From Puccinia triticina (lineage: Eukaryota; Basidiomycota; Pucciniomycetes; Pucciniales; Pucciniaceae): a DNA stretch of 64,000 bases. Location: assembly GCF_026914185.1 (NCBI RefSeq), contig NC_070561.1, positions 7,006,001 to 7,070,000 of the forward strand. The letters are read 5' to 3'. Under the pieces are notes generated by a model. It saw only the letters and a program-made list of their open reading frames with translations. It searched no databases and was not told where the DNA came from. Below, one piece after another: positions 1-10,016 of the stretch (its first letter is position 1; each line of letters opens with the position of its first letter). A program made the translations under genes and the position numbers.

Positions 1-32
1 AGGAGGGTGTGTAACCTATTTGACCGGAAGGC

Positions 33-120
33 ATTCCTTCCAATCAAAGAGGTTACTCCTTGGCCCAAAGGGGTTCCTTCTGATCAAAGAGGCTACACAA
101 CCTCTTTGATTGGAAGGAAT
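33..120. repeat. 22-bp perfect inverted repeat
   Basis: Bases 33-54 and 99-120 are exact reverse complements, separated by 44 bases, so the segment can fold into a long hairpin. The loop holds a third, partial copy of the arm (TCAAAGAGG). It sits just outside a hAT terminal fragment. I cannot assign it to a family. Confidence 0.8.
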
Positions 121-164
121 TCCTTTGGGTGGTGGACAGTGGCAGCTGCCCCATGGCCAAATAA

Positions 165-306
165 GGGCAGGTACCCGCTGGATTTCTCCCAGAAACCCAA
201 CATCCGCACCCAAACATGCACACGCTGGCAGGTACCCGCCAACCCTGGGCGGGTACCCGCCAGTGGATAGCAGGTACCCGCAACGGGTTTGTCGGGGCCA
301 TCTCTA
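165..306 (-). mobile_element. hAT transposon terminal fragment
   Basis: Several GGTACCCGC motifs are followed by an end that, on the minus strand, starts TAGAGATGG and continues into ACAAACCCGTTGCGGGTACC. The hAT element at 18888 starts TAGAGCTGG and continues into the same ACAAACCCGTTGCGGGTACC, so this is the end of a related element in the opposite orientation. No transposase sequence accompanies it; the rest is cut off by the window edge or lost. Confidence 0.6.
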
Positions 307-1142
307 ATATCAGGAATGGAGTGCTGGGGGTATGCACTCCAATATTATGTGAGTGAGACTCATGGGCACTCATAACATTTGCTGGCCATTGGAGTTCTTG
401 GTTGTGCACTCCAAAAGACTTGTGAGTCCTGGGTTCTGCACTCCAATTGACTTGGAGTACTGCAGTCTGTACTCCAATAACAATTGGAGTACACACTCCA
501 TATACACCCACTTTTGGAGTAATTTTGGGAATTTTTTGGAGTGCATTGAGGCTGACCCTAAGACTTTTATTGAACCAATGATCAAACAAACAAAAGATTT
601 GAAGGAGAAATTCAAATCCAGATTCTCTCTGGCTCAACTCAATCATCCAGAAGATAACAAAGTGGGTGCAATCAAAACACCACGCTGGAATAAGATTGGG
701 AAGAAAAATGCAAGTAAATCACCTTGGCCAAAATATGTACCTTACAACTGACCTTCTCACCCCTCTTATTCTGTCATAGCTTACAAACCCACTGAAGATA
801 AAGATGATCTCTACACCAGGCTAGGTGGCAATACCAGCTCTGATGATGTTGTGCTTGAGATGGATCCCAAGGGTGGGTGAAACACATTCATGAAGGGTCA
901 GCCTAAATGCACTCCAAAAAAATCCCAAAAGCACTCCAAAAGTGAGTGTATGGAGTGTGCACTCCAATGATTGTTGGAGTACAGACTAGAGTACTCCAAG
1001 TCAATTGGAGTGCAGAACCGGGGACTCAAGACTCTTTGGAGTGCACCACAAAGAACTCCAGTGGCCAGGAAATGTAATGAGTGCCCATGAGTCTCACTCC
1101 ATCAGATTGGAGTGCATTCCCCCAGCACTCCATTCCTGATAT
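307..1142. mobile_element. Foldback element with ~250-bp inverted arms (GGAGTGCA family)
   Basis: The left arm (307 to about 560) is matched by its reverse complement at about 897-1142. It starts ATATCAGGAATGGAGTGC and ends GCACTCCATTCCTGATAT. Both arms are built from many GGAGTGCA/TGCACTCC units. The roughly 340-bp core keeps an open stretch (about 560-750) rich in Lys and Trp that I do not recognise; it reaches a stop and then stays open to about 880. This suggests a transposon relic carrying a piece of a gene. The left end abuts the hAT end exactly. I found no convincing TSD. Confidence 0.7.
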
Positions 1143-1244
1143 TTCTCCTCCTCAAAAGGGGAGTGCAGTACTGTGCACTCCAGCCAGATGCCTACAACTT
1201 CAACTGGGCTATGTACAAACACACCCCACTTGATCCTCCTGATA

Positions 1245-2607
1245 TCCATGACCGGTACAGACCGGCATTGAGCGGATTAACATCTCCTCTCAATGACCAG
1301 TTTGTACCGGACCGCCGGTCATTGAGGGAAATCACAGAAATCACACCTCTTGATGACCGGTACAGACCGGTCATCAAGGGGAGTAACATCTCCTCTTGAT
1401 GACCGGTCTGTGCCGGTCACCAAGGGGACTCACACCTCTTGATGACCGGCGCAGACCGGTCACACCTCCCGGTGACCGGCACAGACCGGTAATCAAGGGG
1501 ACTCACACCTTGATAATTGGTCACACCGGTCATCGAGGCTAATAACACCTCCTCTCGATGACCAGTCATCACCGGTCATCAAGGTGAGTCACATCTCTCG
1601 ATGACCGGTCAGACCGGTCATTGAGGGTAATAACACCTCTCAATGACCGGTGATGACCGGTCATCGAGGTGAGTCACATCCCTCAATGACCGGTCAGACC
1701 GGTCATCGAGGGGAATAACACCTCCTCTCGATGACCGGTGTGTACCAGTCACCGAGGGGAGGCGCTACTCTCAATGACCAGTCGGTCTGACCGGTCATTG
1801 AGAGGAGGTGCTGCTCCCCTCGGTGACCGGTACAGACCGGTCATCAAAGGGACTCACACCTCTCGATGCTCCCGATGACCGGTCGGTCATCGAGAGGGCT
1901 CACACCGCTCACACCACTCAATGACCGGTCAGACCGGTCATCAAGGGTAATAACACTCGATGACCGGTGATGACCGGTCATTGAGGTGAGTTACATCTCT
2001 CGATGACCGGTCTGTGCCGGTCATCGAGGGGAGTAACATCTCCTCTCGATGACCGGTCAGACCAACCGGTCATCAAGAGTAGCACCTCCCCTCGATGACT
2101 GGTACACCGGTCATCGAGAGGTGTTATGTATTACCCTGGATGACCGGTCTGACCGGTCATCAAGACATGTGACTCACCTCAATGACCGGAGATGACCGGT
2201 CATTGAGAGGTGTGAGTCCCCTCGATGACCGGTCTGACCGATCATCGAGAGGTGTGAGTCCTCTCGATGACCAGTGGTGACCGGTCATCGGGAGGTGTGA
2301 CTGATGACCGGTGGTGACCGGTCATCGGGAGGTGTGACTGATGACCGGTGGTGACCGGTCATCGGGAGGTGTGACTGATGACCGGTCCGCGCCGGTCATC
2401 AAGAGGTGGGAGTCCCCTCGATGACCGGTAAAGACCGGTCATCGAGAGTAGCACCTCCCCTCGTTGACCGGTACACACCGGTCATTGAGAGGTGTGACTG
2501 ATGACCGGTCCGCGCCGGTCATTGAGAGGTATGAGTCCTCTGGATGACCGGTCATGTGAGTCCCCTCAATGGCCGGTCCAGACCGGTCATCAAGAGGTGT
2601 GATTGCT
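1245..2607. repeat. Array of GATGACCGGT / ACCGGTCATC palindromes
   Basis: About 1.36 kb made almost wholly of short imperfect palindromes with the core GATGACCGGTN(2-10)ACCGGTCATC. They are separated by purine-rich linkers such as GAGGGGAATAACACCTCC. Units recur roughly every 50-70 bases and number more than 20. Every unit can form a hairpin, and linkers alternate in orientation. Near 2290-2380 the unit becomes an almost exact tandem repeat of about 40 bases. A shorter array of the same core lies at 38838-39245. There is no coding content. It could be a satellite or the expanded subterminal region of a DNA transposon. Confidence 0.85.
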
Positions 2608-2960
2608 GTGGGCACTCCAAAAAAAAAGGAGACTTGGAGTGCACCCCAATGCACTCCATTGGGTATTTGCTAGCTGGAGTGCAAAGCCAAAATCCTTCAC
2701 TGAAAAGGTGGAGTGCTTGGGCTTGCACTCCATTTTTTTTGGAGTGCATCTAGCTGCACTCCCCCTATTTTGGTCAATTTTGGAGTACCCAGTTGTGTAC
2801 TCCAAGAAACATGGAGTGCCCATCTGGGGACTCCATGTTTTGGGAGTACAAAATCAAGGCACTCCAAATTTTTTGGAGTGCTGGCCCCCCAAAGCCAAAA
2901 ATGTGGAGTGCATGAAGTAAAAGTTTGGAGTGCATTTAGGCTGACCCTTCATGAATTGAT
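2608..2960. repeat. Second GGAGTGCA-family arm
   Basis: Dense GGAGTGC/GCACTCC units like those of the foldback at 307-1142, ending in GGAGTGCATTTAGGCTGACC followed by CTTCATGAA. The foldback has the same stretch in reverse complement at 890-925. It follows the palindrome array without a gap and leads directly into the unrecognised coding region, so it may be the terminal arm of the element that carries that ORF. Confidence 0.65.
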
Positions 2961-2988
2961 CTGCAAGACACATCTGCTGACTACTTGA

Positions 2989-3959
2989 TATTGGCAACCT
3001 GAAATTCCAACAGTCAAAAGGTGGTTTTGGGACAAGCAGAATGTGTTGGAGGCAGGCAAGTACATCCAGCAGAACTTGGAACCCACCGGGATTAGCTGTG
3101 GGAAGGCTGGCAGACAGAAGATGGAATCACTTGCGGAAAGTCAACATGCAAGACATCCGCAAAACCGCCCCATACCACCACTGTATTGTGCAAGAAAACC
3201 TACCAAGGGATTTTTCATCCCCATTGAGCAAGGCTGGCCCATCTGCATCCTTGACAGAAAAAGAAGGGCTGTTCAGGTCCTCAAAATATTGAATCTTGAG
3301 GATGTGAAAGGGGAAAAGTGGACCGCGCAGATTACCTATCTACCAGGGTATCAGTTTGCGACATTGCCTGGTGGAGCGGTGTAAGAGTCCCGTTTGGACT
3401 CTTCACTAAAGACTGAAGATGGCGCTGAGAAACTCGTCTTGAGGATTTCTAGTGCCCAACTGTGATATTTATTTCAAAAGGGAAGAGCTAGCAATGAGAG
3501 ATCAGTATCTCTCAGTATATACAACTGGGGAAAAGGGAGAAGGAGAGGAAAGAGAGAGAGGGAAGAAAGAGAGTACATACCTAGCAATGAGAGATCAGTA
3601 TCTCTGCAGAGCTAGGTAGGTGAGGAGGAGTCAGGACTATATGGGTCCAGATCTGTATCTTGTGATATGTGTGTGACACCTTGGGAGGGGGCTCACAAGC
3701 GGCTGTAAGGCGGATGAGTCAGCTAAAAAAGACACCGCCATGGCGTGAGGATGTGATCATTTTCCTCGGCCACTTGGATGAGCTCAGACGTGTTGGGCGG
3801 AAGCTTGTGAACAAGTCTGAGCTCTTTGTGGTGTCTTTTGGAGCGGACTCCAGGGGATCTGTCAGATTACAGCACCTGCAGCGCAAGGCGCAAAGAGGCA
3901 CAGGGAAGATTCTAGCTTTGATGCACTGCCTCATAAGCCCCAGAGTTTCATCTCCCTAG
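2989..3959 (+). pseudogene. Unrecognised coding region, split by a solo LTR
   Basis: The frame is open from 2989 to 3379. It resumes at 3703 after removal of the solo LTR (3380-3697) and one copy of its 5-bp duplication, and runs to TAG at 3957-3959. The joined reading encodes about 215 residues. A candidate splice acceptor (CAACAG) ends at 3013, so this is probably a 3' exon of a larger gene. The first half contains PICILDRKRRAVQVL and ITYLPGYQF; the second half is basic and contains TPPWREDV. A diverged copy of the PICI...LPGY part lies at 4672-4836 on the other strand, so the domain is repeated and probably transposon-borne. A further acceptor (CTACAACAG) near 4007 could add a short last exon. 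I do not recognise the family and give no function. Confidence 0.5.
3380..3697 (-). mobile_element. Solo LTR, 318 bp, TSD AGCGG
   Basis: On the minus strand it starts TGTGAGCCCCC and ends GGGACTCTTACA, giving TG...CA ends. It is flanked by AGCGG at 3375-3379 and 3698-3702. It contains two copies of GCAATGAGAGATCAGTATCT. It resembles the plus-orientation solo LTR at 57592-57925, which shares the paired AGAGAT...ATCTCT and CTAGCT/AGCTAG motifs. Confidence 0.85.
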
Positions 3960-4671
3960 AAACAGGCACTAGTTGCTAACCCCGTCGTCTTACTGCTTCT
4001 ACAACAGGTGAAACAAGCGACAAGACTCCTAGGGCGCAATACAAGAGCAAGACTCCCAGAAACATCAGAGCAGACACAGATTCCGGTTCTTCCAATCTGT
4101 GAGTATTTAAGAGACAGTGAAGAGCTGGAAGGCAAAGACAGCTAACCAATCGCCACTTGCCTTCATAGCTCTCTTGCTCAAAGAATATCAAACATCCCAA
4201 ACGACTTAAGCACTTGCATAATTTCACCAAACTACGAGTAAGTCATTCAGTCAGAACTAACTGGCAATAGCATATACTGCAAATATTAGCTAAATCCAGA
4301 TGTTGCATGTTATCCAGATCCAACGGCATCGACTCGTTGTCTCCATAGCTTTAGGACGTTATCACCAGCGTGCAGAATAGAAGAGGTACTTCCTCTAAGC
4401 ATAGTCATATGCATGATCATGAGCAACGAGCTAACATGTTGCAACAGACACTTGTCATTTTGTTCTCTATCTCATCTAGCCAATCCCTTTTCCTTAGACT
4501 TCACAGTCCACTCTCATAACCCCAGACATAAAAAAATAGCACGGCAAACTCGCCTGCTCTTAGGTGATTACTGTTTCCATAAATCAAATTGTTTACAAAA
4601 TCTTTTCTTCTTTGTACATAGTTTCACATGAGTCAAGATAGTCTCTAATCACCAAAATAAATCTTAGTTGT
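3960..4671. other. No gene recognised
   Basis: Ordinary-composition sequence with short ORFs only. A possible 3' exon of the preceding gene (from about 4008, open to a stop near 4100) is the only coding hint. Confidence 0.4.
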
Positions 4672-4836
4672 CTAAATTCTTACAGGATCGACCTGGCAAT
4701 TACGACGGAAGTTGTACCCGGGTAGAAGGGTTATCGCGCCGGCCCGCGGGCCCCCTTCCCCATCCTTAGGATCCAAGACCTCGAGGACCTGAAGAGCCCT
4801 CCTTTTCTTCTGTCACGGATGCAGATCGGTTCCGAC
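4672..4836 (-). pseudogene. Diverged copy of the PICI...LPGY domain
   Basis: Reading the minus strand gives PICIRDRRK, then after a one-base frame change RALQVLEVLD and ITLLPGYNF, ending at TAG (4672-4674). The order and spacing match PICILDRKRRAVQVLKILN...ITYLPGYQF encoded at about 3240-3360 on the plus strand. The frame change and the missing upstream similarity make it a broken paralogue. Homology was judged by eye. Confidence 0.4.
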
Positions 4837-6180
4837 TTTGGGTAAGTTGTCTTCGTACTGCCAAGCTGGACGGCCGGCCGACTCGGGGCTTTGGGCGAGG
4901 CGGGGGCTCCGCAGGCGCGGGAAGACGAGCAATGCCCGGCGGGGCTCTCAGGGTTGTGGAGCTCGTTGATCGGGCGGAGTCCGGACCGGGTCTCTTCCTG
5001 CTCGCTTCGGGCGTAGGGGCGGCGGGATGATGAGGATGCACGGACGAGGGGGCGGCGGCGGGGCGGCCGTCGAGCCGGCCCGGCCATGGGCACTGTAAGC
5101 GACACCATCGCAGCATATCAGCAATCAAATCTTTTTCTTTCGGAGCGTGTGTATGTCGCGACCCGCACCACGCGCGGAGCGTGGGTCGGCTCGGGGTGCA
5201 GGGCCCGGTCTGCTGTTCCCCAAAAGCCGCAGAAGCGAGAGGTTTGCGGGCGATTTTCGGGGGACTGAGACCAGGCGGACGTGGGGGCTTGGAAGCCGCA
5301 CGACGGGGCGGCGGCGGGCCCGGCCTGGACGCGGGCGCCGGAGCTGGGCGGCGGGCCGGATGCGGGGGACGGACGGACGGCGACTCCGTCGGCGTTGGCC
5401 GGCCTCGCATCTGCACCAAACAGGGGGTGGGTCGGTGGATGTCTGTAGGAGAAGGGGGGGCGGGCTGCCCTTAAGCGCAGCCGGCAGTCGAGCGGCTGGG
5501 TGATAAGCGAGCTGCAGCAGAGAGAGAGGCAGAAGGCGGGATGAGCAGTGCGGGCGAGGGACGGGGCGGAGTGGGAGGGTGGCCCGGTGGGCCAGGCTGT
5601 GCTCGACAAACGGCCACCATGCGGAGGGCTGCAGAGGACGCTGGCTGCTATCCGGGCTCCGTGGCGGTGTTCGGCGAGGACTGAAGGCTTGCGGGTGCGG
5701 CTTGGAGGGAAGGGATGGTGTGTGGGATGGGTTGATAGTTTCTGGGCCGAGGGGCGGTGCGCTCGGTCTGCTGGGACCGGGCCACCGCTCCTCATAGATA
5801 AGAGTGGATGGGCCTGCACGGAACCCGCGCCCGGACAGCCAACACTCCCGGCTGGCAGCCTCCAAAACACACAGCAACATGCAGGAGCGGCTCATGGCCG
5901 AGGAAGAGGCAGCCACTTGTCCTGGGGCGAGCTTGGTCCAGAGGAACCGCCCCCAGGCTGTCTCGCCGACGGATGCGGGCCGGCGCTGCGCCAAGGCTTC
6001 ATGGGTTGTGCACGAGGTCCAAGTGATGTCGGATCGTGGCGACACCTGAGGACCCCGAAGCCCTGCACGCGCAAAATGAAGTGCCAGATCCCATCATGAG
6101 GACCCCGGTTCCTATGGACGGCCAGAATAGACAGACATTAAAGAACCAGACGGGCTATCTGTTGGCGAGCAACGAAGCAC
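4720..6180. other. GC-rich block without a recognised gene
   Basis: The base composition jumps to a strongly GC- and CpG-rich state from about 4720 and falls again after about 6150. Long ORFs appear on both strands and in several frames at once, as expected when stop codons are depleted by composition. Their translations are low-complexity Pro/Arg/Ser/Ala and I recognise nothing. It could be a CpG-rich promoter, an unmutated host fragment or acquired DNA. Confidence 0.5.
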
Positions 6181-6328
6181 TGGAGGACTTCCCGTCGATC
6201 TGGGAACCCAGATTTTTCCAGATTTTGCGGGGAAATCTGGGCTCGATCTTCCCAAATCCTAGATCTTCCCAGATTTCCCTGCGAAATCTGGGAAAATCTG
6301 GGTTTCCAGATCAGCGGGAAGTCCTCCA
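6181..6328. repeat. 148-bp near-perfect palindrome (MITE-like)
   Basis: The arms 6181-6241 and 6268-6328 are reverse complements with few mismatches. The outer ends are TGGAGGACTTCCCG and CGGGAAGTCCTCCA. The arms contain internal repeats of CCCAGATTT/AAATCTGGG. The 26-bp centre is itself partly palindromic. No target duplication is evident. It is a small foldback or MITE, or a structured RNA/DNA element. Confidence 0.65.
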
Positions 6329-7278
6329 CTAATTGCGCATATGTTGCTGAGCGTCCAGTTACAGGGTTACGTCTGTCGATTGGCATGGATGCAAAGGTTA
6401 ACGGCAGTTGCTGGCCTCAGAGATTCGAAGTATAAATAAGCTGCACACTAGGCTGGGGCTGATTGCCACTATTCGAAAGAAGACATGAAAAAACACTGTA
6501 AATACCAGCATCTTACCCAAGCATAGTGGGCCACTTCCAGAGTGTTTCCTCACAGAGTGGGTGTGTTTGTCTGGAAAGAGTCTAGTCTTTGACTATGTGT
6601 GTATATATCTAAGGGCATGTAGAATAGCCAGCATTCCCAGTTTTGAATTTATGTATCTACCAAACTCGCCTGCACAGTCCTGTTGAAACCAGTATGATGG
6701 CCATCTTCCGAACTTAACAAAGTCCCTCGAGACTTCGGGGCTGAACTCGCGAAGCAGGAGGGACTTAGACCCTAGTGCCCCAAGCTCGCGTAGCAAGAAT
6801 GTAATTTTGGGGTACTTTCTTGATTTTTTCTATAGCTCACCTATCACACCCACTCCCATGTGATTAGTGTGAATTTTTATGCAACTAAGAGTGTATTGCC
6901 ATGATTAGAAATCTATAAAATTATTTACAATAAAATGAAATATTATTATTGATCTGAGAGAAATATGAAATAGGAATTTACCTAAGAGCAGAACCTCAAT
7001 GGTCCTGACTAGTCTGATGAGAGAGAGAAAATAGAAAAAGAAAATGTCAATTGTGATCCGATTTGACTAGGCTAATGAATTTGACCGAGGACAGCAAGCA
7101 ATCTGGGGGTGATCTGCCATTTGTCGCTTCTTGTTATCTGTCCTCTCTATTCTCTGCCCTCTGTGGAGATCTATGCAGGAGATTGCTCTTACCTGCTTAG
7201 TTGACGAGAATAACTGGACTCTTTTGTACAACCTATTTATCCTTTTTTGACAATGGGTTCAGTCAATGCCTATCAATT
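6329..7278. other. No gene recognised
   Basis: Unique-looking AT-richer sequence. The only thing I can link elsewhere is a short motif at 6714-6731 (AACTTAACAAAGTCCCT), followed about 30-35 bases later by GGAGGGACT. The same pair occurs at about 55920-55960. Confidence 0.4.
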
Positions 7279-7283
7279 AAGTT

Positions 7284-8832
7284 TGTTCAAGTAATGACTC
7301 AGGACACGGACACTCAGGAGGACATGATGAGAAGAGCCAAGAGGCTTGAGAGGAGGGCAGTGAGATGGGGACGCTGTGAGAACTCCTTTGGGATGGGTTG
7401 GCAGTTCTTTGAGGGGGAAATAACAATATGATATTCCAGCTAAGTAATACTACTGTTACGGGTGGTTTGAAAGACCTGCCCCTCTATTATACTACAGGAT
7501 TCTGACAACAAATTTATTTATTGTTGTGGCGTGACTTTTATGACGGAGAAAACTTGTATGTAGTAGTCTCTATCAGACCTAGATCAGTTTTTAACAAGTA
7601 CAAGATGCGTATACAACCTCTATATGGCAAGATGGGCAAAGAATATGATCAAGTGAGAATATGTTTTGTTGGGTTTTTAATGGTGTCAGCAGAGGGAAAT
7701 GATGATGGAGTGTGGTATGAGATTTCTATGTTAATGTATGATGACTGTGTCTTCCGTGATGATGGCAAAATGATGACTGGTGACCACTGAGCTGGGGTGC
7801 CTGGGTGATGATGGAAAAATGGTGGGAGGAGGGCCTCCTTATATATTCTTTTCTGAGTTATTTTTGCTGGTGAGGGCTGCACTCGAGGCATTTCTGCTGG
7901 TGGTGACCCTGTGGATTGCACTGCCTTCTGCAAGGGGTGCATAACTTAAACTGATGTTCCGCATGACAATGTGTGATTTGTACTTTTTAAGGCAAAGGCT
8001 GCCTAGGTTGGTTGCACTGCCAAAGTGGAGGCTTTCTGACCGCATGCATCGATGTAAGGTCCGCACAAATCTGTTGAGTTGTTGAGTGGAGGCCTAGTTG
8101 CTGCAGTTTCCAACGCGCAGGTTGCGTGAGGTGATCTGTAGCTAATAGTGGAGGCCTGCCTAACTAGTAAATCTAACTATACTCTTCTATATATGCATGC
8201 CTTTTATGATTTATATGACTTTCCACCTGGGTATGGCCTGTACTAAACCTATAATTGTAACTAACTTCTAAACTAAAAGAGCTAGCTGGGTAGTTGAAGT
8301 GAGTGACTAGGGTTAAGTTTGTATGTAGAATCTATTTCTCTAATAATATTCTATCATATGCTAGTATTGTAGGCTGTAAGTTGAGGTTTTGACAGTTTTG
8401 TTGCACGCAACAGATCTGGATCACCACAACGCTCAATGGATGCGGCTCAAGGACGGAGCGGATTTTTAGAGAGAAGAACCGATGATCTCTTGATTGCTTG
8501 TACAAGGCTCGGTATATATAGACTAAGTACAAGCATCAAGTTGTGGTCAAGTGTCATATCAAATATGCAAGGAAGCGAGTGGAAGCGGATGGAAGAAGAA
8601 ACAGGAGAACAAGTGACATTCAAGATATCACATACAGAGCACGCACACACGAGGTCATCAGTAGACAGGAGAGCACACAGACAGTTCTAGACAAGGATCA
8701 AGGTCACTGGGCTTAGAAAAAGATAAGGGCATAACCTAAACTAAAAGATAACATGGAGAGACAAGCTTCTGTGAGAGGTCTGGATAAGGAAATTGGGAAA
8801 AGGAGGCAGAGGGAAGAGATGAAAATCCAACA
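7284..8832 (-). mobile_element. Solo LTR (family A) with nested insertion, TSD AAGTT
   Basis: On the minus strand it starts TGTTGGATTTTC, a Copia-type LTR start, and ends ACTTGAACA. It is flanked by AAGTT at 7279-7283 and 8833-8837. The two parts (7284-7375 and 8429-8832) align with the complete solo LTRs at 49192-49671 and 62261-62728. Shared stretches include GACTCAGGACACGG and GGATGCGGCTC. The middle is a separate insertion. Confidence 0.8.
7375..8428. mobile_element. ~1.05-kb insertion inside the solo LTR
   Basis: Alignment with the uninterrupted LTRs puts the breakpoints at ACGC|TGTGAGAACTCC on the left and GATCACCACA|ACGCT on the right. The insert therefore has TG...CA ends and a 4-bp duplication (ACGC), or a 5-bp ACGCT if the first T is excluded. 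It has no long ORF and is probably another solo LTR of unknown family and orientation. Confidence 0.6.
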
Positions 8833-9039
8833 AAGTTGCATCAGACCGTGCTCCAATAGTTTGTTCTAGGGATGAATCTCCACCACCTACTTAATGTTGT
8901 TAAGACTGATTCTAGTGGCTAACGGCAGCAAGGTGATTCTGTGAGAAATTGATCTAAGTAGCAGAGCGGAGCAGCTGGTTAGCCTGGTTTCTGTTGCTGA
9001 TGCAGAGAAGAGCTCTATTTATACTCACAAGGCCATCTC

Positions 9040-9785
9040 GTGTGCGGGACGGGGAACCAACCTCCACGTTTGCATGCCCAGGAGCGAGGCGAATTCATCT
9101 TTGGCTGCTTTCAACCAGCGCGCCTTGTTGGGTGATTTCAGGACCTGTCGCCAAGTTTTAGGAGTGTTGAGATCAGCCTCAACATTGACAGGTTTTGCCC
9201 ATTGTCCAAGACAATTTGGAGGCTTACGCTGGCAAGAAGATTTACGTTGTGTAAGATTGGCAGGGGGAGAAGAAGCGGGAGGTGATTCTGGAAGGGGAGG
9301 AAGATCAGGGAGAGAGATAAAGGACAAGTTGTTGACAGATGATGAAGTTGGTGACGGGGACGTGTCTTTATCCTCTTTGATTGGGGTGGGAGAAGGGGAG
9401 GGAGTGAGAGAAGGGGGAGAGAGGGGAGTGAGAGGAGGTTGTGTTGCAATCGGCCAAGAGATTTCTACAGACAATTGTTTTGGAGAAGAAGACAGTGGCA
9501 AGCTGTATGGAAATACTTGTTTGACAAACACAACGTCTCTTGATTTGATGACCAATTGCTTATCCAAGTCCCATGAGCGGTATCCGTTCCCGTCCATGAG
9601 GTATGAGAAAAGAATGGAAGAACAAGCTTTAGGGTTGAGTTTGTTGCGGTTGGGTTCTGGGACTTTGTACCAGGTGAGGCATCCGAACGGGAGAATGATG
9701 GATAAGTTTGCGGGAGGGAGATTGAGGATGGAATTGGGGGATTTGAATCCTGCTGGAGTGTGGCAAGGAAAGGAATTGTATGCAA
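9040..9785 (-). pseudogene. Ty1/Copia pol fragment (integrase end to RT start)
   Basis: On the minus strand the frame encodes the C-terminal part of a Copia integrase (FAYNSFPCHTPAGFKSPNS), a proline/serine-rich linker, and the start of the reverse transcriptase (PKTWRQVL..., LLGMQTWRLVPRP). It is very similar to the plus-strand element at about 16970-17730 but keeps the linker in frame, so it shows where that copy was frameshifted. Both ends are truncated: the RT catalytic part is missing, and the upstream side is replaced by a GCCCATG repeat. Confidence 0.85.
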
Positions 9786-9794
9786 AATTTTGCT

Positions 9795-10012
9795 TCCTTT
9801 CTGGGCCACAAAAAGCCCATGGGGAGCTTTTTGGACCACCAATAGCCCATGAGGATATATGTTGGCCCATTAAGGTGTTCATGGGCCACCAAAAGCCCAT
9901 GAGGGTATCTGTTGGCCCATGGATATCTTCATGGGCTACCAAGAGCCCATTAGCTATGTGGGGGCTCATGGTGGGTTTTCTGGGAATTCAAAGGCCCATG
10001 GGCTATTCATTG
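9795..10012. repeat. Degenerate tandem repeat with GGCCCATGGGC-like units
   Basis: Three to four imperfect units of about 60-70 bases contain GGGCCACCAAAAGCCCATGA and GTTGGCCCATGG. The GGGCCAC/GCCCATG pairs make each unit partly palindromic. It lies between a broken Copia fragment and a Gypsy LTR, and has no coding role that I can see. Confidence 0.6.
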
Positions 10013-10016
10013 GACC

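Noticed and set aside
1245..2607. Possible CRISPR-like array
   Set aside because: Units are palindromes of varying spacing with similar, not unique, linkers, in a eukaryotic transposon context.
2439..2988. Several short ORFs in the GGAGTGCA and palindrome blocks
   Set aside because: Translations consist of the repeat words only.
5118..6045. Minus-strand ORFs of 250 and 306 codons in the GC-rich block
   Set aside because: Several frames on both strands are open at once and translations are low-complexity; composition explains them.
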